Below are positions 28,183-39,140 of a DNA stretch of 58,085 nucleotides, in pieces; position 1 is the stretch's first letter; each line of letters begins with the position of its first letter. The position numbers and the translations under genes were made by a program. Below the pieces are notes generated by a model, which worked only from the letters and a program-made list of their open reading frames with translations, had not been told where the DNA came from and searched no databases. The DNA is from Pseudomonadota bacterium (GTDB taxonomy: Bacteria > Desulfobacterota > Syntrophia > Syntrophales > UBA8958), in contig JASGUC010000061.1 of assembly GCA_030057915.1 (NCBI GenBank), forward strand, positions 1-58,085, written 5' to 3'.

Positions 28183-28830
28183 TCATTTCTTAGGGACGCG
28201 CCGCCAGTCGTCAAGAAAGGCCTCCACTCCCCGGTCCGTCAGGGGATGCTGGGCCAACTGCCTGATTACCTTGAAGGGTATGGTGGCGATATCCGCCCCC
28301 ATCAGGGCCGCGTCCAGGACATGTAGGGGATGCCGGACGCTGGCGACGATGACTTCCGTCTCGTATCCATATTGATCGTAAATATCGATGATCTGCTCCA
28401 CCAAGGCCATGCCGTCATGGGCTATGTCATCGAGACGCCCCACAAACGGACTTGCGTAGGCCGCCCCGGCCTTGGCCGCCATCAGGGCCTGGAGGGGAGA
28501 AAATATCAAGGTCTGATTCACCGGGATGCCCTCGGCGGCCAGGAGACGGGTGGCCTTCAGACCCTCCAGGGTCATGGGTACCTTGATTACAACCTGCTCC
28601 CCCAGCTTGGCCAGTTTCTTTCCTTCCTTGAACATCTCGCCCGCCTCCGGGCTTACGACTTCCAGGCTCACCGGCCCGCTTACCTCCTTGAGGATGGCCT
28701 TCACCACTTCCCCAAAAGGCTTCTGTTCCCTTGCGATCAGGCTGGGATTGGTCGTGACGCCATCGACCATCCCCAAGCCGGCCGCCTCCTTGATCTCTTC
28801 GATATTCGCGGTATCTATGAAGAATTTCAT
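28183..28830 (-). CDS. tal: Transaldolase (TalC/FSA type)
   Basis: The 215-residue protein belongs to the short transaldolase/fructose-6-phosphate aldolase family of the pentose phosphate pathway. It starts [13 protein letters not shown], has the substrate motif [14 protein letters not shown] near residue 23, the Schiff-base lysine in VVIKVPMT (Lys 83) and [24 protein letters not shown] precedes the start at 28830. Its first 4 nt overlap the stop of the YHS-like gene. It ends the long minus-strand run. Confidence 0.95.
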   Translation of the reverse strand: MKFFIDTANIEEIKEAAGLGMVDGVTTNPSLIAREQKPFGEVVKAILKEVSGPVSLEVVSPEAGEMFKEGKKLAKLGEQVVIKVPMTLEGLKATRLLAAEGIPVNQTLIFSPLQALMAAKAGAAYASPFVGRLDDIAHDGMALVEQIIDIYDQYGYETEVIVASVRHPLHVLDAALMGADIATIPFKVIRQLAQHPLTDRGVEAFLDDWRRVPKK

Positions 28831-29117
28831 GCCCCCTCCCGTTTCTTGTCCCCTTGGGACATATTTTGATAGCTTTCCATACATCCGCGACTGCAGAAAT
28901 AGAGGATCTTCCCGTCATGTCTCCAGGCGTGGGCATTGCTGATCGGTATGTAGGTGTGACAGTAGGGATCCTCGACGAGGTCCTCGCCGGCGGCGAGATT
29001 CTCCCGCTGTTCCCTGGAGATGGGGTTTACGGCCTTCTTCCCGGTCAGGAAGGCCATCCTGGCGAGGCGGTAAACAAGATAAAAAACGACAATCGCGATA
29101 ATGAGCCGGAGTATCAT
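28827..29117 (-). CDS. Membrane-anchored YHS/TRASH-like metal-binding protein
   Basis: The 96-residue product has one N-terminal membrane helix ([19 protein letters not shown]) and a C-terminal segment DPYCHTYIP...[15 protein letters not shown]. The cysteine spacing suits a YHS/TRASH-type small metal-binding domain. The function is unknown; metal handling is a guess from the cysteines. It overlaps folK and tal by 4 nt each (ATGA), so its translation is coupled to both. The start MILRL is preferred over longer in-frame starts inside folK. Confidence 0.75.
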   Translation of the reverse strand: MILRLIIAIVVFYLVYRLARMAFLTGKKAVNPISREQRENLAAGEDLVEDPYCHTYIPISNAHAWRHDGKILYFCSRGCMESYQNMSQGDKKREGA

Positions 29118-29647
29118 CTCTCTTTCCGAAGGATGGTTTGTAACTTGCCAATCAACTCCACCGCTGCCTGATCGTCCGCATCGAGACGGCTCAGCAAGCC
29201 CGCCATGGAGACGCCGAAAGCGGGGTGAATCTGATAACCGGCCAGTTCGCACATCGGGACCAGGACGAACCGCCGCCGGTGGCATTCCGGATGAGGAATC
29301 GTCAGGTCATCTTCCCGCAGCAGCTCCTGGCCGTAGAGGATTATATCCAGGTCGATTAGCCGGGGCCCCCAGCGCCGGGTTTCCCGGCGTCCAAGCTCCA
29401 ACTCCGTGGCCCGCAGGTTTTCCCACAGGCGTCGGGGCGGCAGTAAGGTGCGGATCTCCGCCACCGCATTGATAAAGCAGTCCTGATCGCGCACCCCGAT
29501 AGGGGCCGTTCGGTAGAAGGAAGACGTCCGCAGCAGCTTCACCCCCGCCATGGCCCGCAGCTTTTCCAGCGCCAGTCGGCACTGGAGGAGCGGCTCTTGC
29601 ATGTTGGAGCCGAGGCCGATATAGGCGATCACGCCCCGGGCGGTCAT
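29114..29647 (-). CDS. folK: 2-amino-4-hydroxy-6-hydroxymethyldihydropteridine pyrophosphokinase
   Basis: FolK transfers pyrophosphate from ATP to 6-hydroxymethyldihydropterin in folate synthesis. The 177-residue protein has YIGLGSNM near residue 9, SSFYRTAPIG, and the signature RWGPRLIDLDIILYG with its two metal-binding aspartates. No folP or folB is adjacent. It begins 1 nt after dapB and ends in a 4-nt overlap with the YHS-like gene. Confidence 0.95.
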   Translation of the reverse strand: MTARGVIAYIGLGSNMQEPLLQCRLALEKLRAMAGVKLLRTSSFYRTAPIGVRDQDCFINAVAEIRTLLPPRRLWENLRATELELGRRETRRWGPRLIDLDIILYGQELLREDDLTIPHPECHRRRFVLVPMCELAGYQIHPAFGVSMAGLLSRLDADDQAAVELIGKLQTILRKER

Positions 29648-29648
29648 C

Positions 29649-30458
29649 TCAGCGCGTCTTCAGCCCCAGCACATCCTGCATGTCGTAGAGCCCCTTTTGC
29701 TGGTTCACGATCCATCTGGCCGCCCGGAGGGCCCCCCGGGCAAAATTGTCCCGGTTGTGGGCGCGATGGATGAACTCCAGCCGCTCGCCGTTGGCGACGA
29801 ACATCACCTGGTGCTCCCCGACGATGTCCCCTCCCCGGAGGGTCTGGATGCCGATCTCCGCCTTCTTCCGCTCCCCGATCATCCCCCTGCGGGCATAGAC
29901 CCCATCCTGATCGAGATTCCTGCCAAGCTTCGCGGCGATGATCTGGGCCATCTTCATGGCCGTGCCGCTGGGGGCGTCTTTCTTTTGATTGTGATGCGCC
30001 TCCAGGATCTCCACGTCGTAGTCGTCGCCCAGGATGGCCGTCACGTTTTCCAGGACCTTGAACATGACGTTTACCCCGACGCTCATATTGGGGGCGATGA
30101 CACAGGGTATCTTCTCGGCCAATTTCCCGGCGGCCGCCAACTCCCCGGGGGTGAACCCGGTGGTGCCGATGACCATGGGCTTGCCGGCCCGGGCGGCGAT
30201 TTCCAGATGCCGCAGGGAAGATTCATGATGGGTGAAATCGATGACCACATCCCCCTTCCCGATCACCGCCTGCAAGTCGTCGCCGACGATGACGCCTGTC
30301 TTGGGCAGGCCCAGGACCTCTCCCAGATCCCTGCCCACCGCCGGATGCCCCTTTGCCTCCAGGGCCGCGGACACCTCCATGTCGGTCGCCGCGGCGATGA
30401 GATGGCCGATCCTGCCTCCCATCCTGCCGCCGGCGCCCATGAGAATCGTCTCGATCAT
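29649..30458 (-). CDS. dapB: 4-hydroxy-tetrahydrodipicolinate reductase
   Basis: DapB reduces the DapA product in lysine/diaminopimelate synthesis. The nucleotide-binding GAGGRMG is at residues 8-14, followed by DFTHHESSL, GTTGF, APNMSVGVN and the catalytic EAHHNQKKDAPSGTA block. Length 269 is standard. It is 12 nt after dapA in the lysA-dapA-dapB order. Confidence 0.97.
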   Translation of the reverse strand: MIETILMGAGGRMGGRIGHLIAAATDMEVSAALEAKGHPAVGRDLGEVLGLPKTGVIVGDDLQAVIGKGDVVIDFTHHESSLRHLEIAARAGKPMVIGTTGFTPGELAAAGKLAEKIPCVIAPNMSVGVNVMFKVLENVTAILGDDYDVEILEAHHNQKKDAPSGTAMKMAQIIAAKLGRNLDQDGVYARRGMIGERKKAEIGIQTLRGGDIVGEHQVMFVANGERLEFIHRAHNRDNFARGALRAARWIVNQQKGLYDMQDVLGLKTR

Positions 30459-30470
30459 CTCTTCCGCTCC

Positions 30471-31346
30471 TTATTTCAGCAATCCGTAGTTGACCATGCT
30501 CTTCCGCAGTTTCTCGTAATTTGCCTCCGACATCCGGGCCAGCGGCAGCCGCGCCTCGTATTCGATCTTGCCCATCATGGCCAGCGCGGCCTTGACGGGG
30601 ACCGGGTTCGTTTCGATGAACAGGGAATCCACGAGGGGTGCCATCCGATAATGGAGTTCTCTGGCCTTTTGCATATCTCCGGCGGCGAAGGCGTCCACCA
30701 GGGCCGCCATATCCCCGGGGACGATATTGGAGATGACGGAGATAATCCCGTGCCCGCCCAGACACAGCAGGGGATAGGTAAAGAAATCGTCACCCGAGAG
30801 GACGGCGAAATCGGGGCCGCAAAGCTGGATCACATCATGCATCTGCTTCAAGGAGCCGGAGGCCTCCTTCGTGCCCACGATGCCGGGAAGCTTGGCCAAT
30901 CTGGCCATGGTTTCGGGCAGCAGATTGACGCCGGTGCGCCCGGGGATGTTGTAAACGATAATGGGTATCTTCACCTGCTCGGCGATGGCTTTGTAGTGCT
31001 GATACAGCCCCTCCTGGGTTGGGCGGTTGTAGTAGGGGCAGACCATCAAGGCGCCGTCGGCCCCCACCTCCCGGGCGTGCTCCGTAAGGCGCAGCGCCTC
31101 CGCGGTGGAATTGGAGCCCGTGCCGGCGATGACGGGAACACGCTTCTTTACGGCATCCACGGTTATCTCGATCACCCGGTCGTGCTCCTCGTGGGAGAGG
31201 GTGGGAGATTCCCCCGTCGTTCCGCAGGGCACGATTCCGTCCGTTCCATTTTCGATTTGAAACTCGATCAGCTCCCGCAGTTTTTCCTCGTCCACCCGCC
31301 CATTCTTGAACGGGGTGACAATAGCGACAATGGCTCCTTTAAACAT
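30471..31346 (-). CDS. dapA: 4-hydroxy-tetrahydrodipicolinate synthase
   Basis: DapA condenses pyruvate with aspartate semialdehyde, the first committed step to diaminopimelate and lysine. The 291-residue protein shows GAIVAIVTPF, CGTTGESPTL (near residue 41), the tyrosine in YYNRPTQEG and IIVYNIPGRTG. The Schiff-base lysine is in GTKEASGS. It overlaps the lysA stop by 8 nt. Confidence 0.97.
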   Translation of the reverse strand: MFKGAIVAIVTPFKNGRVDEEKLRELIEFQIENGTDGIVPCGTTGESPTLSHEEHDRVIEITVDAVKKRVPVIAGTGSNSTAEALRLTEHAREVGADGALMVCPYYNRPTQEGLYQHYKAIAEQVKIPIIVYNIPGRTGVNLLPETMARLAKLPGIVGTKEASGSLKQMHDVIQLCGPDFAVLSGDDFFTYPLLCLGGHGIISVISNIVPGDMAALVDAFAAGDMQKARELHYRMAPLVDSLFIETNPVPVKAALAMMGKIEYEARLPLARMSEANYEKLRKSMVNYGLLK

Positions 31347-32631
31347 AGGCCCTCCTTAAAATTGTTTTTGCTTTGCCTTTTAACACATCCGGTATTTTCT
31401 CACCACGAATAAGTTCACGAAGCTCCTCCCGTTTCCGGATCACGTGGTAACGGTCGCCCATGACAAGCACTTCCGCGGCCCGGGGGCGGGAATTGTAGTT
31501 CGAGGACATGGTGAAGCCATAGGCCCCGGCGCTCATGACCGCCATCAGGTCTCCCCGGGCAAAGCCCGGCAGTCTCCTCTCTCTGGCCAGGTAATCGCCG
31601 GATTCGCAGATCGGCCCCACGACATCGGCGACGATCTCCCGTCGCCGCGATTTCCGCACCTGTTGGATATGGTGATACGATTGGTATAGACTCGGCCGGA
31701 CCAGATCGTTCATTCCCGCATCGACGACGATGAACCTCTTCTCCTCGTTTTCCTTGGTATAGAGGACAGTGGCGACCAGGATGCCCGCATTGCCCACAAT
31801 CACCCGGCCCGGCTCGAAGATGAAGGTGCAGGATATGTCCCGGGCCGCCTCGATTATGGCGTCGGCATACTCCGAAGGATGGGGAGGCGTCTCGTCCTTG
31901 TAAGTGATTCCCAACCCGCCGCCAAGATCGAGATAGCGGATGTCGATCCCCGCGGTCCGCAGGGCCCGGAGGAGATCCTTGAGGCGGTCCAAGGCGTCGA
32001 TGAAGGGGGAAATCTTCGTCAATTGGGAGCCGATATGACAACTGATGCCCTTGAGATCCAGATTACGGCACCGTCTTGCCTGGAGATAGGCCTGACGCGA
32101 TTCCTCCACGTTGATCCCGAATTTGTTCTCTTTCAAACCGGTGGATATATAGGGATGGGTTTCCGGATCGACATCGGGGTTCACCCGTAGCGCCACCCCC
32201 GCCTTCTTCTTCAACCGGCCCGCGCAGGCATCGATTGCCTCCAGCTCTTGAAACGACTCGACATTGAACATCAGGATGCCGGTCTCCAGGGCATATTCGA
32301 TCTCCTCGACCCGTTTCCCCACGCCGGAATAGACGACCTTCCGGGGATCCACTCCCGCCCGGAGGGCCCGATACAGCTCCCCGCCGGAGACGATGTCCAC
32401 CCCGCCCCCTTCCCGGATGAAGATCCTGAGGATGGCGATATTGGAATTGGCCTTGGCGGCAAAGCAGGTGATATGGGGGACGGCGCCAAAGGCGTCGTCA
32501 AAGACCCGGAAGTGATTCCTCAAGGTGCGGTGGCTGTAAATATAAACAGGGGTGCCTACCGCCGCCGCGATCTCCGCCACGGGCGTCTCCTCGCACCACA
32601 TTTCCCGGCCCTGGTAATGAAAGTCATGCAT
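31339..32631 (-). CDS. lysA: Diaminopimelate decarboxylase
   Basis: LysA decarboxylates meso-diaminopimelate to lysine using pyridoxal phosphate. The PLP lysine lies in CFAAKANSN (about residue 60). HIGSQLT, the glycine-rich LDLGGGLGI, EPGR and GPICESGDYLA follow, with the substrate tyrosine in GAYGFTMSSNYN. Length 430 is normal. It lies 26 nt after the LptM-like lipoprotein gene, a neighbour also found beside lysA in gammaproteobacteria. No lysine riboswitch was recognised upstream. Confidence 0.97.
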   Translation of the reverse strand: MHDFHYQGREMWCEETPVAEIAAAVGTPVYIYSHRTLRNHFRVFDDAFGAVPHITCFAAKANSNIAILRIFIREGGGVDIVSGGELYRALRAGVDPRKVVYSGVGKRVEEIEYALETGILMFNVESFQELEAIDACAGRLKKKAGVALRVNPDVDPETHPYISTGLKENKFGINVEESRQAYLQARRCRNLDLKGISCHIGSQLTKISPFIDALDRLKDLLRALRTAGIDIRYLDLGGGLGITYKDETPPHPSEYADAIIEAARDISCTFIFEPGRVIVGNAGILVATVLYTKENEEKRFIVVDAGMNDLVRPSLYQSYHHIQQVRKSRRREIVADVVGPICESGDYLARERRLPGFARGDLMAVMSAGAYGFTMSSNYNSRPRAAEVLVMGDRYHVIRKREELRELIRGEKIPDVLKGKAKTILRRAYV

Positions 32632-32657
32632 GAGTCATGGGGTCCTTTAGTCGCTGG

Positions 32658-33125
32658 TTACGGTTTAAACGTTATCCCGACGGTCGGGGAGGAAGCGATC
32701 GCCGCCCCGCCGGGGGCGCCCAGTTCGATGCGGTAGTCGTAACGAGCGCCCCTTGCCGCCGTGCGGTCCAGATAGCGACAGCTCCCCGGTTTGCCGTCCG
32801 CGCCCGCGAAATCCGCCGCCGGGGCTTTGATCAGAAGAAGATAATCCTTCGGGCCGCCGGGGCAGACATCCTTTCCGGGATCCCGTCGGGCTCTCCATAA
32901 CTGGATATGCATCTCCGCCGAATCCGGCGCCGGGGCCGCTTTCAGGGTCCACTCGAGGAGGACCCCGTCCGCCGTCGCCGTCGCCGTGAGGCCCCTTATC
33001 CCGGCCGGCGGCTGCCGCGGCACGGGCGTGGGATCGCCTTTCTTTCCGCAACTGGCGACGCTTCCGACCGCGATCAGGACAAGAACCATCAGCAGCGCCG
33101 CCGAGATATCACTCGCCCTGTTCAA
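32658..33125 (-). CDS. LptM-like lipoprotein with Fn3-like region
   Basis: The 155-residue product has a signal helix (LLMVLVLIAVGSVASC) with the lipobox cysteine at about residue 26 and then GKKGDPTPVP. CGxKGP just after the lipid cysteine is the mark of LptM/YifL, the small lipoprotein that helps LptD assembly. Unlike LptM (about 60-70 residues) it continues for some 120 residues with a beta-rich, fibronectin-III-like pattern (GIRGLTATATADGVLLEWT, YDYRIELG). It overlaps the argH end by 17 nt. Confidence 0.75.
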   Translation of the reverse strand: MNRASDISAALLMVLVLIAVGSVASCGKKGDPTPVPRQPPAGIRGLTATATADGVLLEWTLKAAPAPDSAEMHIQLWRARRDPGKDVCPGGPKDYLLLIKAPAADFAGADGKPGSCRYLDRTAARGARYDYRIELGAPGGAAIASSPTVGITFKP

Positions 33126-34506
33126 TCTCCCGAATCCTTTCGGCTACCCGTTCCGGAGCAGTGCCTCCGGACGTTGTTTTCATGCTCACGGAGCTGGCCG
33201 CCTTGAGGCGAGGAAGGACATCCCGGGCAAACACAGAGTGAAACCCTCTGAGTTCCTTGAGGGTGATCATGGCGAGTTCCTTCCGGGCGTCCAGGCAATA
33301 GGCGACGATCCGACCCACGATGCCGTGGGCCTCCCGAAAGGGAACGCCCTTTTCCACGAGATATTCCGCCAGATCCGTCGCCGTGGTGAATCCGAGTTCC
33401 GCCTCCGCCTCCATCCGCGGTCGCAGGTAAACGATCCGGTCGATCATCTCCGTAAGGATCGTCACCGCGGCGATTACGGTATCCACCGTGTCGAACAGCG
33501 GTTCCTTGTCCTCTTGAAGGTCCCGGTTATAGGTCATGGGCAGGCCTTTGAGCACGGTGAGGATGGCGATGAGATTACCGTAGATACGACCCGTCTTTCC
33601 GCGGATCAACTCCGCCACATCGGGATTCTTCTTCTGGGGCATGATGCTGCTCCCCGTCGTGAAGGCATCCGATATTTCCACGTAGCCGAATTCCCGGGAC
33701 GACCAGAGGATGAGGTCCTCGCAGAAGCGGCTCATATGGGCCATGAGCAGCGAGGCGGCGAAGATGAACTCCGCGACGAAATCGCGATCCGATACGGCGT
33801 CCATGCTGTTGCGGCTGATCCGGGGGAATTGGAGGAGTTCGGCCGCGTACTCCCGATCCAGGGGGAGACTCGTTCCCGCCAGGGCCGCCGATCCCAGCGG
33901 CATGACGTCGATCCGTTTGCGGCAATCCCGGAGGCGCTCCTCGTCACGGTCGAACATCTCCCAGAAGGCGAGGAGATAATGGGCCAGTAATACCGGTTGG
34001 GCCTTCTGGAGGTGGGTGTAACCGGGCATCACGACCTCGATTTCCTTTTTGGCCGTGGCCGCCAATCGTTTTTTGAGCGCCGCCACCAGCCTCAGGATGA
34101 GGTCGGTCTGTTCCCGCAGGTAGAGCCGAAGATCCAGGGCGACCTGATCGTTGCGGCTCCGTCCTGTATGAAGCTTCTCCCCCGTCTTGCCGATCCTGGC
34201 GATCAAGGCCTTCTCGATGGCCATATGGATGTCCTCGTCGCTCTCGTCAAAGCGGAAGTTCCCGGATTCCAGCTCCTCCCCGAGGGCTTGCAGGCCCCCG
34301 CATATCTCCTCCGCCTCCCCCGGGGAGACGATCCCCTGCCGGGCCAGCATCCGGGCGTGGGCGACGCTGCCCGCCAGGTCGTAAGGATAGAGACGACGGT
34401 CGTAGGCGAGGGACGAGGTGAAGGACTCCACCCGTCGATCCGTTTCCTGCTTGAAACGGCCGCCCCAGGGTTTTTTCGACTTGAAGTTATTTCCTTTCAT
34501 TTCCAT
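33109..34506 (-). CDS. argH: Argininosuccinate lyase
   Basis: ArgH splits argininosuccinate to arginine and fumarate. The 465-residue protein starts MEMKGNNFKSKKPWGGRF, the usual N-terminal motif, and has HTGRSRNDQVA, MPGYTHLQKAQP and the fumarase-family signature GSSIMPQKKNPD. An in-frame ATG at 34542 lies within the R1 repeat and is considered spurious. The gene is 93 nt after argG, separated by an R1 arm. Confidence 0.96.
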   Translation of the reverse strand: MEMKGNNFKSKKPWGGRFKQETDRRVESFTSSLAYDRRLYPYDLAGSVAHARMLARQGIVSPGEAEEICGGLQALGEELESGNFRFDESDEDIHMAIEKALIARIGKTGEKLHTGRSRNDQVALDLRLYLREQTDLILRLVAALKKRLAATAKKEIEVVMPGYTHLQKAQPVLLAHYLLAFWEMFDRDEERLRDCRKRIDVMPLGSAALAGTSLPLDREYAAELLQFPRISRNSMDAVSDRDFVAEFIFAASLLMAHMSRFCEDLILWSSREFGYVEISDAFTTGSSIMPQKKNPDVAELIRGKTGRIYGNLIAILTVLKGLPMTYNRDLQEDKEPLFDTVDTVIAAVTILTEMIDRIVYLRPRMEAEAELGFTTATDLAEYLVEKGVPFREAHGIVGRIVAYCLDARKELAMITLKELRGFHSVFARDVLPRLKAASSVSMKTTSGGTAPERVAERIREIEQGE

Positions 34507-34536
34507 GGAGATTCTGACCAGATGCCCCCTAATTTT

Positions 34537-34575
34537 TGTCATTTCGACCGAAGGGAGAAATCTTTAACAAACTGC
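34537..34575 (+). repeat. R1 half element between argG and argH
   Basis: TGTCATTTCGACCGAAGGGA starts at 34537 and continues GAAATCTTTAACAAACTGCC, matching the reversed right arm of the repeat at 21741-21775. It occupies most of the argG-argH gap. Confidence 0.85.
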
Positions 34576-34599
34576 CTTCTTTACCTTAGCGGGCCTCGA

Positions 34600-35892
34600 T
34601 CATCGCCTCCGTTCCCCTTTGCGGCGCTCCCCGACTCTTCGTTCCCCCTTGCGGCGCTCTTCGCCCTTCCCTGCGGCTTTCCCTTCCCTCTGCATGGCCA
34701 GAATCTTCAGGCGCAGGGCATTGAGACGGATGAAGCCCGTGGCGTCCATCTGGTTGTAAACCTCTTCCTTTTCGAAGGTCGCGAAATCTTCCGAGTACAG
34801 CGAGAACGGCGATTTCCGTCCCACGACGATGGCGTTTCCCTTGTAGAGTTTCAGCCGGGCCGTCCCGGTGACGTTTTCCTGAGTGGCGTCGATATAGGCC
34901 TGGAGGGTCTTCATCTCCGGGGTGTACCAGAAGCCATTGTAAACAAGCTGGGCGTATTTGGGGATCAGGGAATCCCTCATAAGCATTACCTCGCGATCCA
35001 TGGCGAGCGATTCCACCGCCCGATGGGCTATCCAGAGGGCCGTGCCGCCGGGAGTCTCATAAACCCCCCGGGATTTCATGCCCACGAAGCGGTTCTCCAC
35101 CATGTCCACCCTGCCGATTCCGTTGGCGCCCGCCAGATCGTTCATGACCTCCATGAGGCGCGCCGGGCTCAGACGCTCGCCGTTTACCGCCACCGGGTTG
35201 CCCTGCTCGAAATCGATATCCACGTAGGTGGCCTTGTCCGGGGCCGCTTCCGGGGAAACGGACATGACGAACATATCCTCCGGTGGCTCTGCCCAGGGAT
35301 CCTCCAGAACCCCCCCCTCGTGGGAGATGTGGAGGGAATTGCGGTCGCTGCTGTACGGCTTTTCCTTCGTAACCAAGGGCACGGGGATGTTGTGCTTGGC
35401 CGCATAGTCGAGCATCGAGGCTCGGGAGTCGAAGGTCCACCGGGGGTCCTTCCACGGGGAGATGATGTCGAGACGGGGATCGAGAGCCATATAGGTCATC
35501 TCGAACCGGACTTGGTCGTTCCCCTTGCCGGTGGCCCCGTGGCACACCGCGTCGGCGCCTTCGGCATGGGCGATTTCCACCTGTCGTTTGGCGATCAGGG
35601 GCCGGGCCAGAGAGGTTCCCAAAAGATAAACGCCTTCATAGACGGCATTGGCCCGCAGGGCGGGAAATATGAAGTCCCGGGCGAATTCCTCGGTGAGATC
35701 GTCGATATAGATCTTGACGGCCCCTGTGTTGAGGGCCTTTTCCCGGAGTCCGTCCAGCTCTTCCTTTTGCCCCACATCGGCGGCGAAACAGATCACTTCA
35801 CATCGGTAGGTTTCCAAGAGCCACCGCACGATAACCGATGTGTCCAGCCCGCCCGAATAGGCGAGAACAACCTTCTTTACCTTTTTTTTCAC
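34600..35892 (-). CDS. argG: Argininosuccinate synthase
   Basis: ArgG joins citrulline and aspartate using ATP. The 430-residue protein starts with GTG at 35892 ([19 protein letters not shown]), with GGAGAAGG just upstream; the SGGLDTS P-loop is the ATP site. [15 protein letters not shown] and the later EPPED block fit the family. The GTG overlaps the argF stop by 4 nt. The last 25 or so residues are a basic repeat tail ([21 protein letters not shown]) beyond the normal ArgG end. Confidence 0.96.
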   Translation of the reverse strand: MKKKVKKVVLAYSGGLDTSVIVRWLLETYRCEVICFAADVGQKEELDGLREKALNTGAVKIYIDDLTEEFARDFIFPALRANAVYEGVYLLGTSLARPLIAKRQVEIAHAEGADAVCHGATGKGNDQVRFEMTYMALDPRLDIISPWKDPRWTFDSRASMLDYAAKHNIPVPLVTKEKPYSSDRNSLHISHEGGVLEDPWAEPPEDMFVMSVSPEAAPDKATYVDIDFEQGNPVAVNGERLSPARLMEVMNDLAGANGIGRVDMVENRFVGMKSRGVYETPGGTALWIAHRAVESLAMDREVMLMRDSLIPKYAQLVYNGFWYTPEMKTLQAYIDATQENVTGTARLKLYKGNAIVVGRKSPFSLYSEDFATFEKEEVYNQMDATGFIRLNALRLKILAMQREGKAAGKGEERRKGERRVGERRKGERRR

Positions 35893-36811
35893 GATTCCTT
35901 CTCCTTCTTCATGAGTGTCTCCAAGATCGCCTTCTGGACGTGGAGACGATTTTCCGCCTGATCGAGGACGACGGAGTGGGGTCCGTCGATGACCTCGGAG
36001 GTTATTTCCTCGCCCCGGTGCGCCGGTAGGCAATGCATGACGATATAATCTTCCCGGGCATACGACAAGAGGTTCTCATTGACCTGATAAGGTCTAAAGA
36101 CCCGAGAGCGATGTTCCCGTTCGGCCTCCTGTCCCATGCTGGCCCACACGTCCGTATAGACCACCTGGGCATTTTCCACGGCTTCCTCGGGATCGCGACA
36201 GAGGCATATCCCCTCCCGGGCCTCCTTCCTTCCCCGGGTAAGGAGCGCCGCGTCCGGCTCGTAGCCCTCGGGACAGGCCAGGGCCAGCTTCAGGGGCAGT
36301 CGCGCCGCCGCGTTGATCCAGGAATTAGCCACATTGTTCCCATCGCCGATATAGGCGATCTTCAATCCTCGGCAATCTCCCTTTATCTCCATGATCGTGA
36401 ACAGGTCGCTTAGGATCTGGCAGGGATGGAGGAGGTCGGTAAGTCCGTTGATCACGGGGATTGCCGCATGCACGGCCAGGTCCTCGACGGTTTTCTGGGC
36501 GAAGGTCCTGATCATTATGGCATCCAGGTAGCGGGACATGATCTTGGCGGTGTCCGCCACCGTTTCCCCTCGGCCAAGCTGGGTGTCGTTGGTGCTCAGA
36601 AAGACCGCCAGGCCTCCCAACTGGTACATCCCCACCTCGAAGGATAGGCGGGTCCGGGTCGATGCCTTTTCGAAGATCATCCCAAGGGTCTTGCCCGCCA
36701 AAACCTGGTGGGGCCTTCCCTCTTTGAGAAACCGTTTCAATTCCCGGGCGCGGGCGAAGAGGAGATCGAAATCCTCGTCGGCAAGATCGTATTCGGTGAC
36801 CAGGTCCTTCT

Positions 36812-36815
<4 letters not shown>
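35889..36815 (-). CDS. argF: Ornithine carbamoyltransferase
   Basis: ArgF makes citrulline from ornithine and carbamoyl phosphate. The 308-residue protein has the carbamoyl-phosphate motif [10 protein letters not shown] (about 51-60), HPCQILSD, and the ornithine-site [12 protein letters not shown] near residue 265. It overlaps argD and argG by 4 nt on either side, consistent with a translationally coupled argD-argF-argG run. Confidence 0.97.
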
Positions 36816-38011
<1,196 letters not shown>

Positions 38012-38096
38012 TTGCGCCTTTTTCCCCTTTCTTGCCGCTGTGGATCGTCGCTCCTTGAGGCCGCGCTTCCTCTTTGTCATTTCAACCCAACATTTT

Positions 38097-38185
38097 TGTC
38101 ATTTCGACCGAAGGGAGAAATCCATGTCCCGAATGCAATGAGGGATCTTAGGATTTCTCAGTCGCTTCGCTCCTTCGAAATGACA
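38097..38185 (+). repeat. Full-length R1 element between argB and argD
   Basis: Complete 89-bp R1: TGTCATTTCGACCGAAGGGA at the left, TCCTTCGAAATGACA at the right, inner pair GAGAAATCC/GGATTTCTC, loop ATGTCCCGAATGCAATGAGG and beyond. It matches 17757-17845 along its length. A degenerate arm (TTTGTCATTTCAACC) is at 38073-38087. It fills the 214-nt argB-argD gap. Confidence 0.9.
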
Positions 38186-38225
38186 TCTTTTTTCACGATT
38201 GCTTCTCCTATGAGGCCACGCTTCC

Positions 38226-39137
<912 letters not shown>

Positions 39138-39140
39138 TCA

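Noticed and set aside
27900..28193. 97-codon plus-strand frame starting MKNAVSDFLAP
   Set aside because: It is made entirely of R2 and R3 repeat sequence; the same MKNA start occurs in the R2 copy at 46824.
32632..32657. Lysine riboswitch ahead of lysA-dapA
   Set aside because: The gaps are 26 nt or overlapping, too short for an L-box; none recognised upstream of the run.
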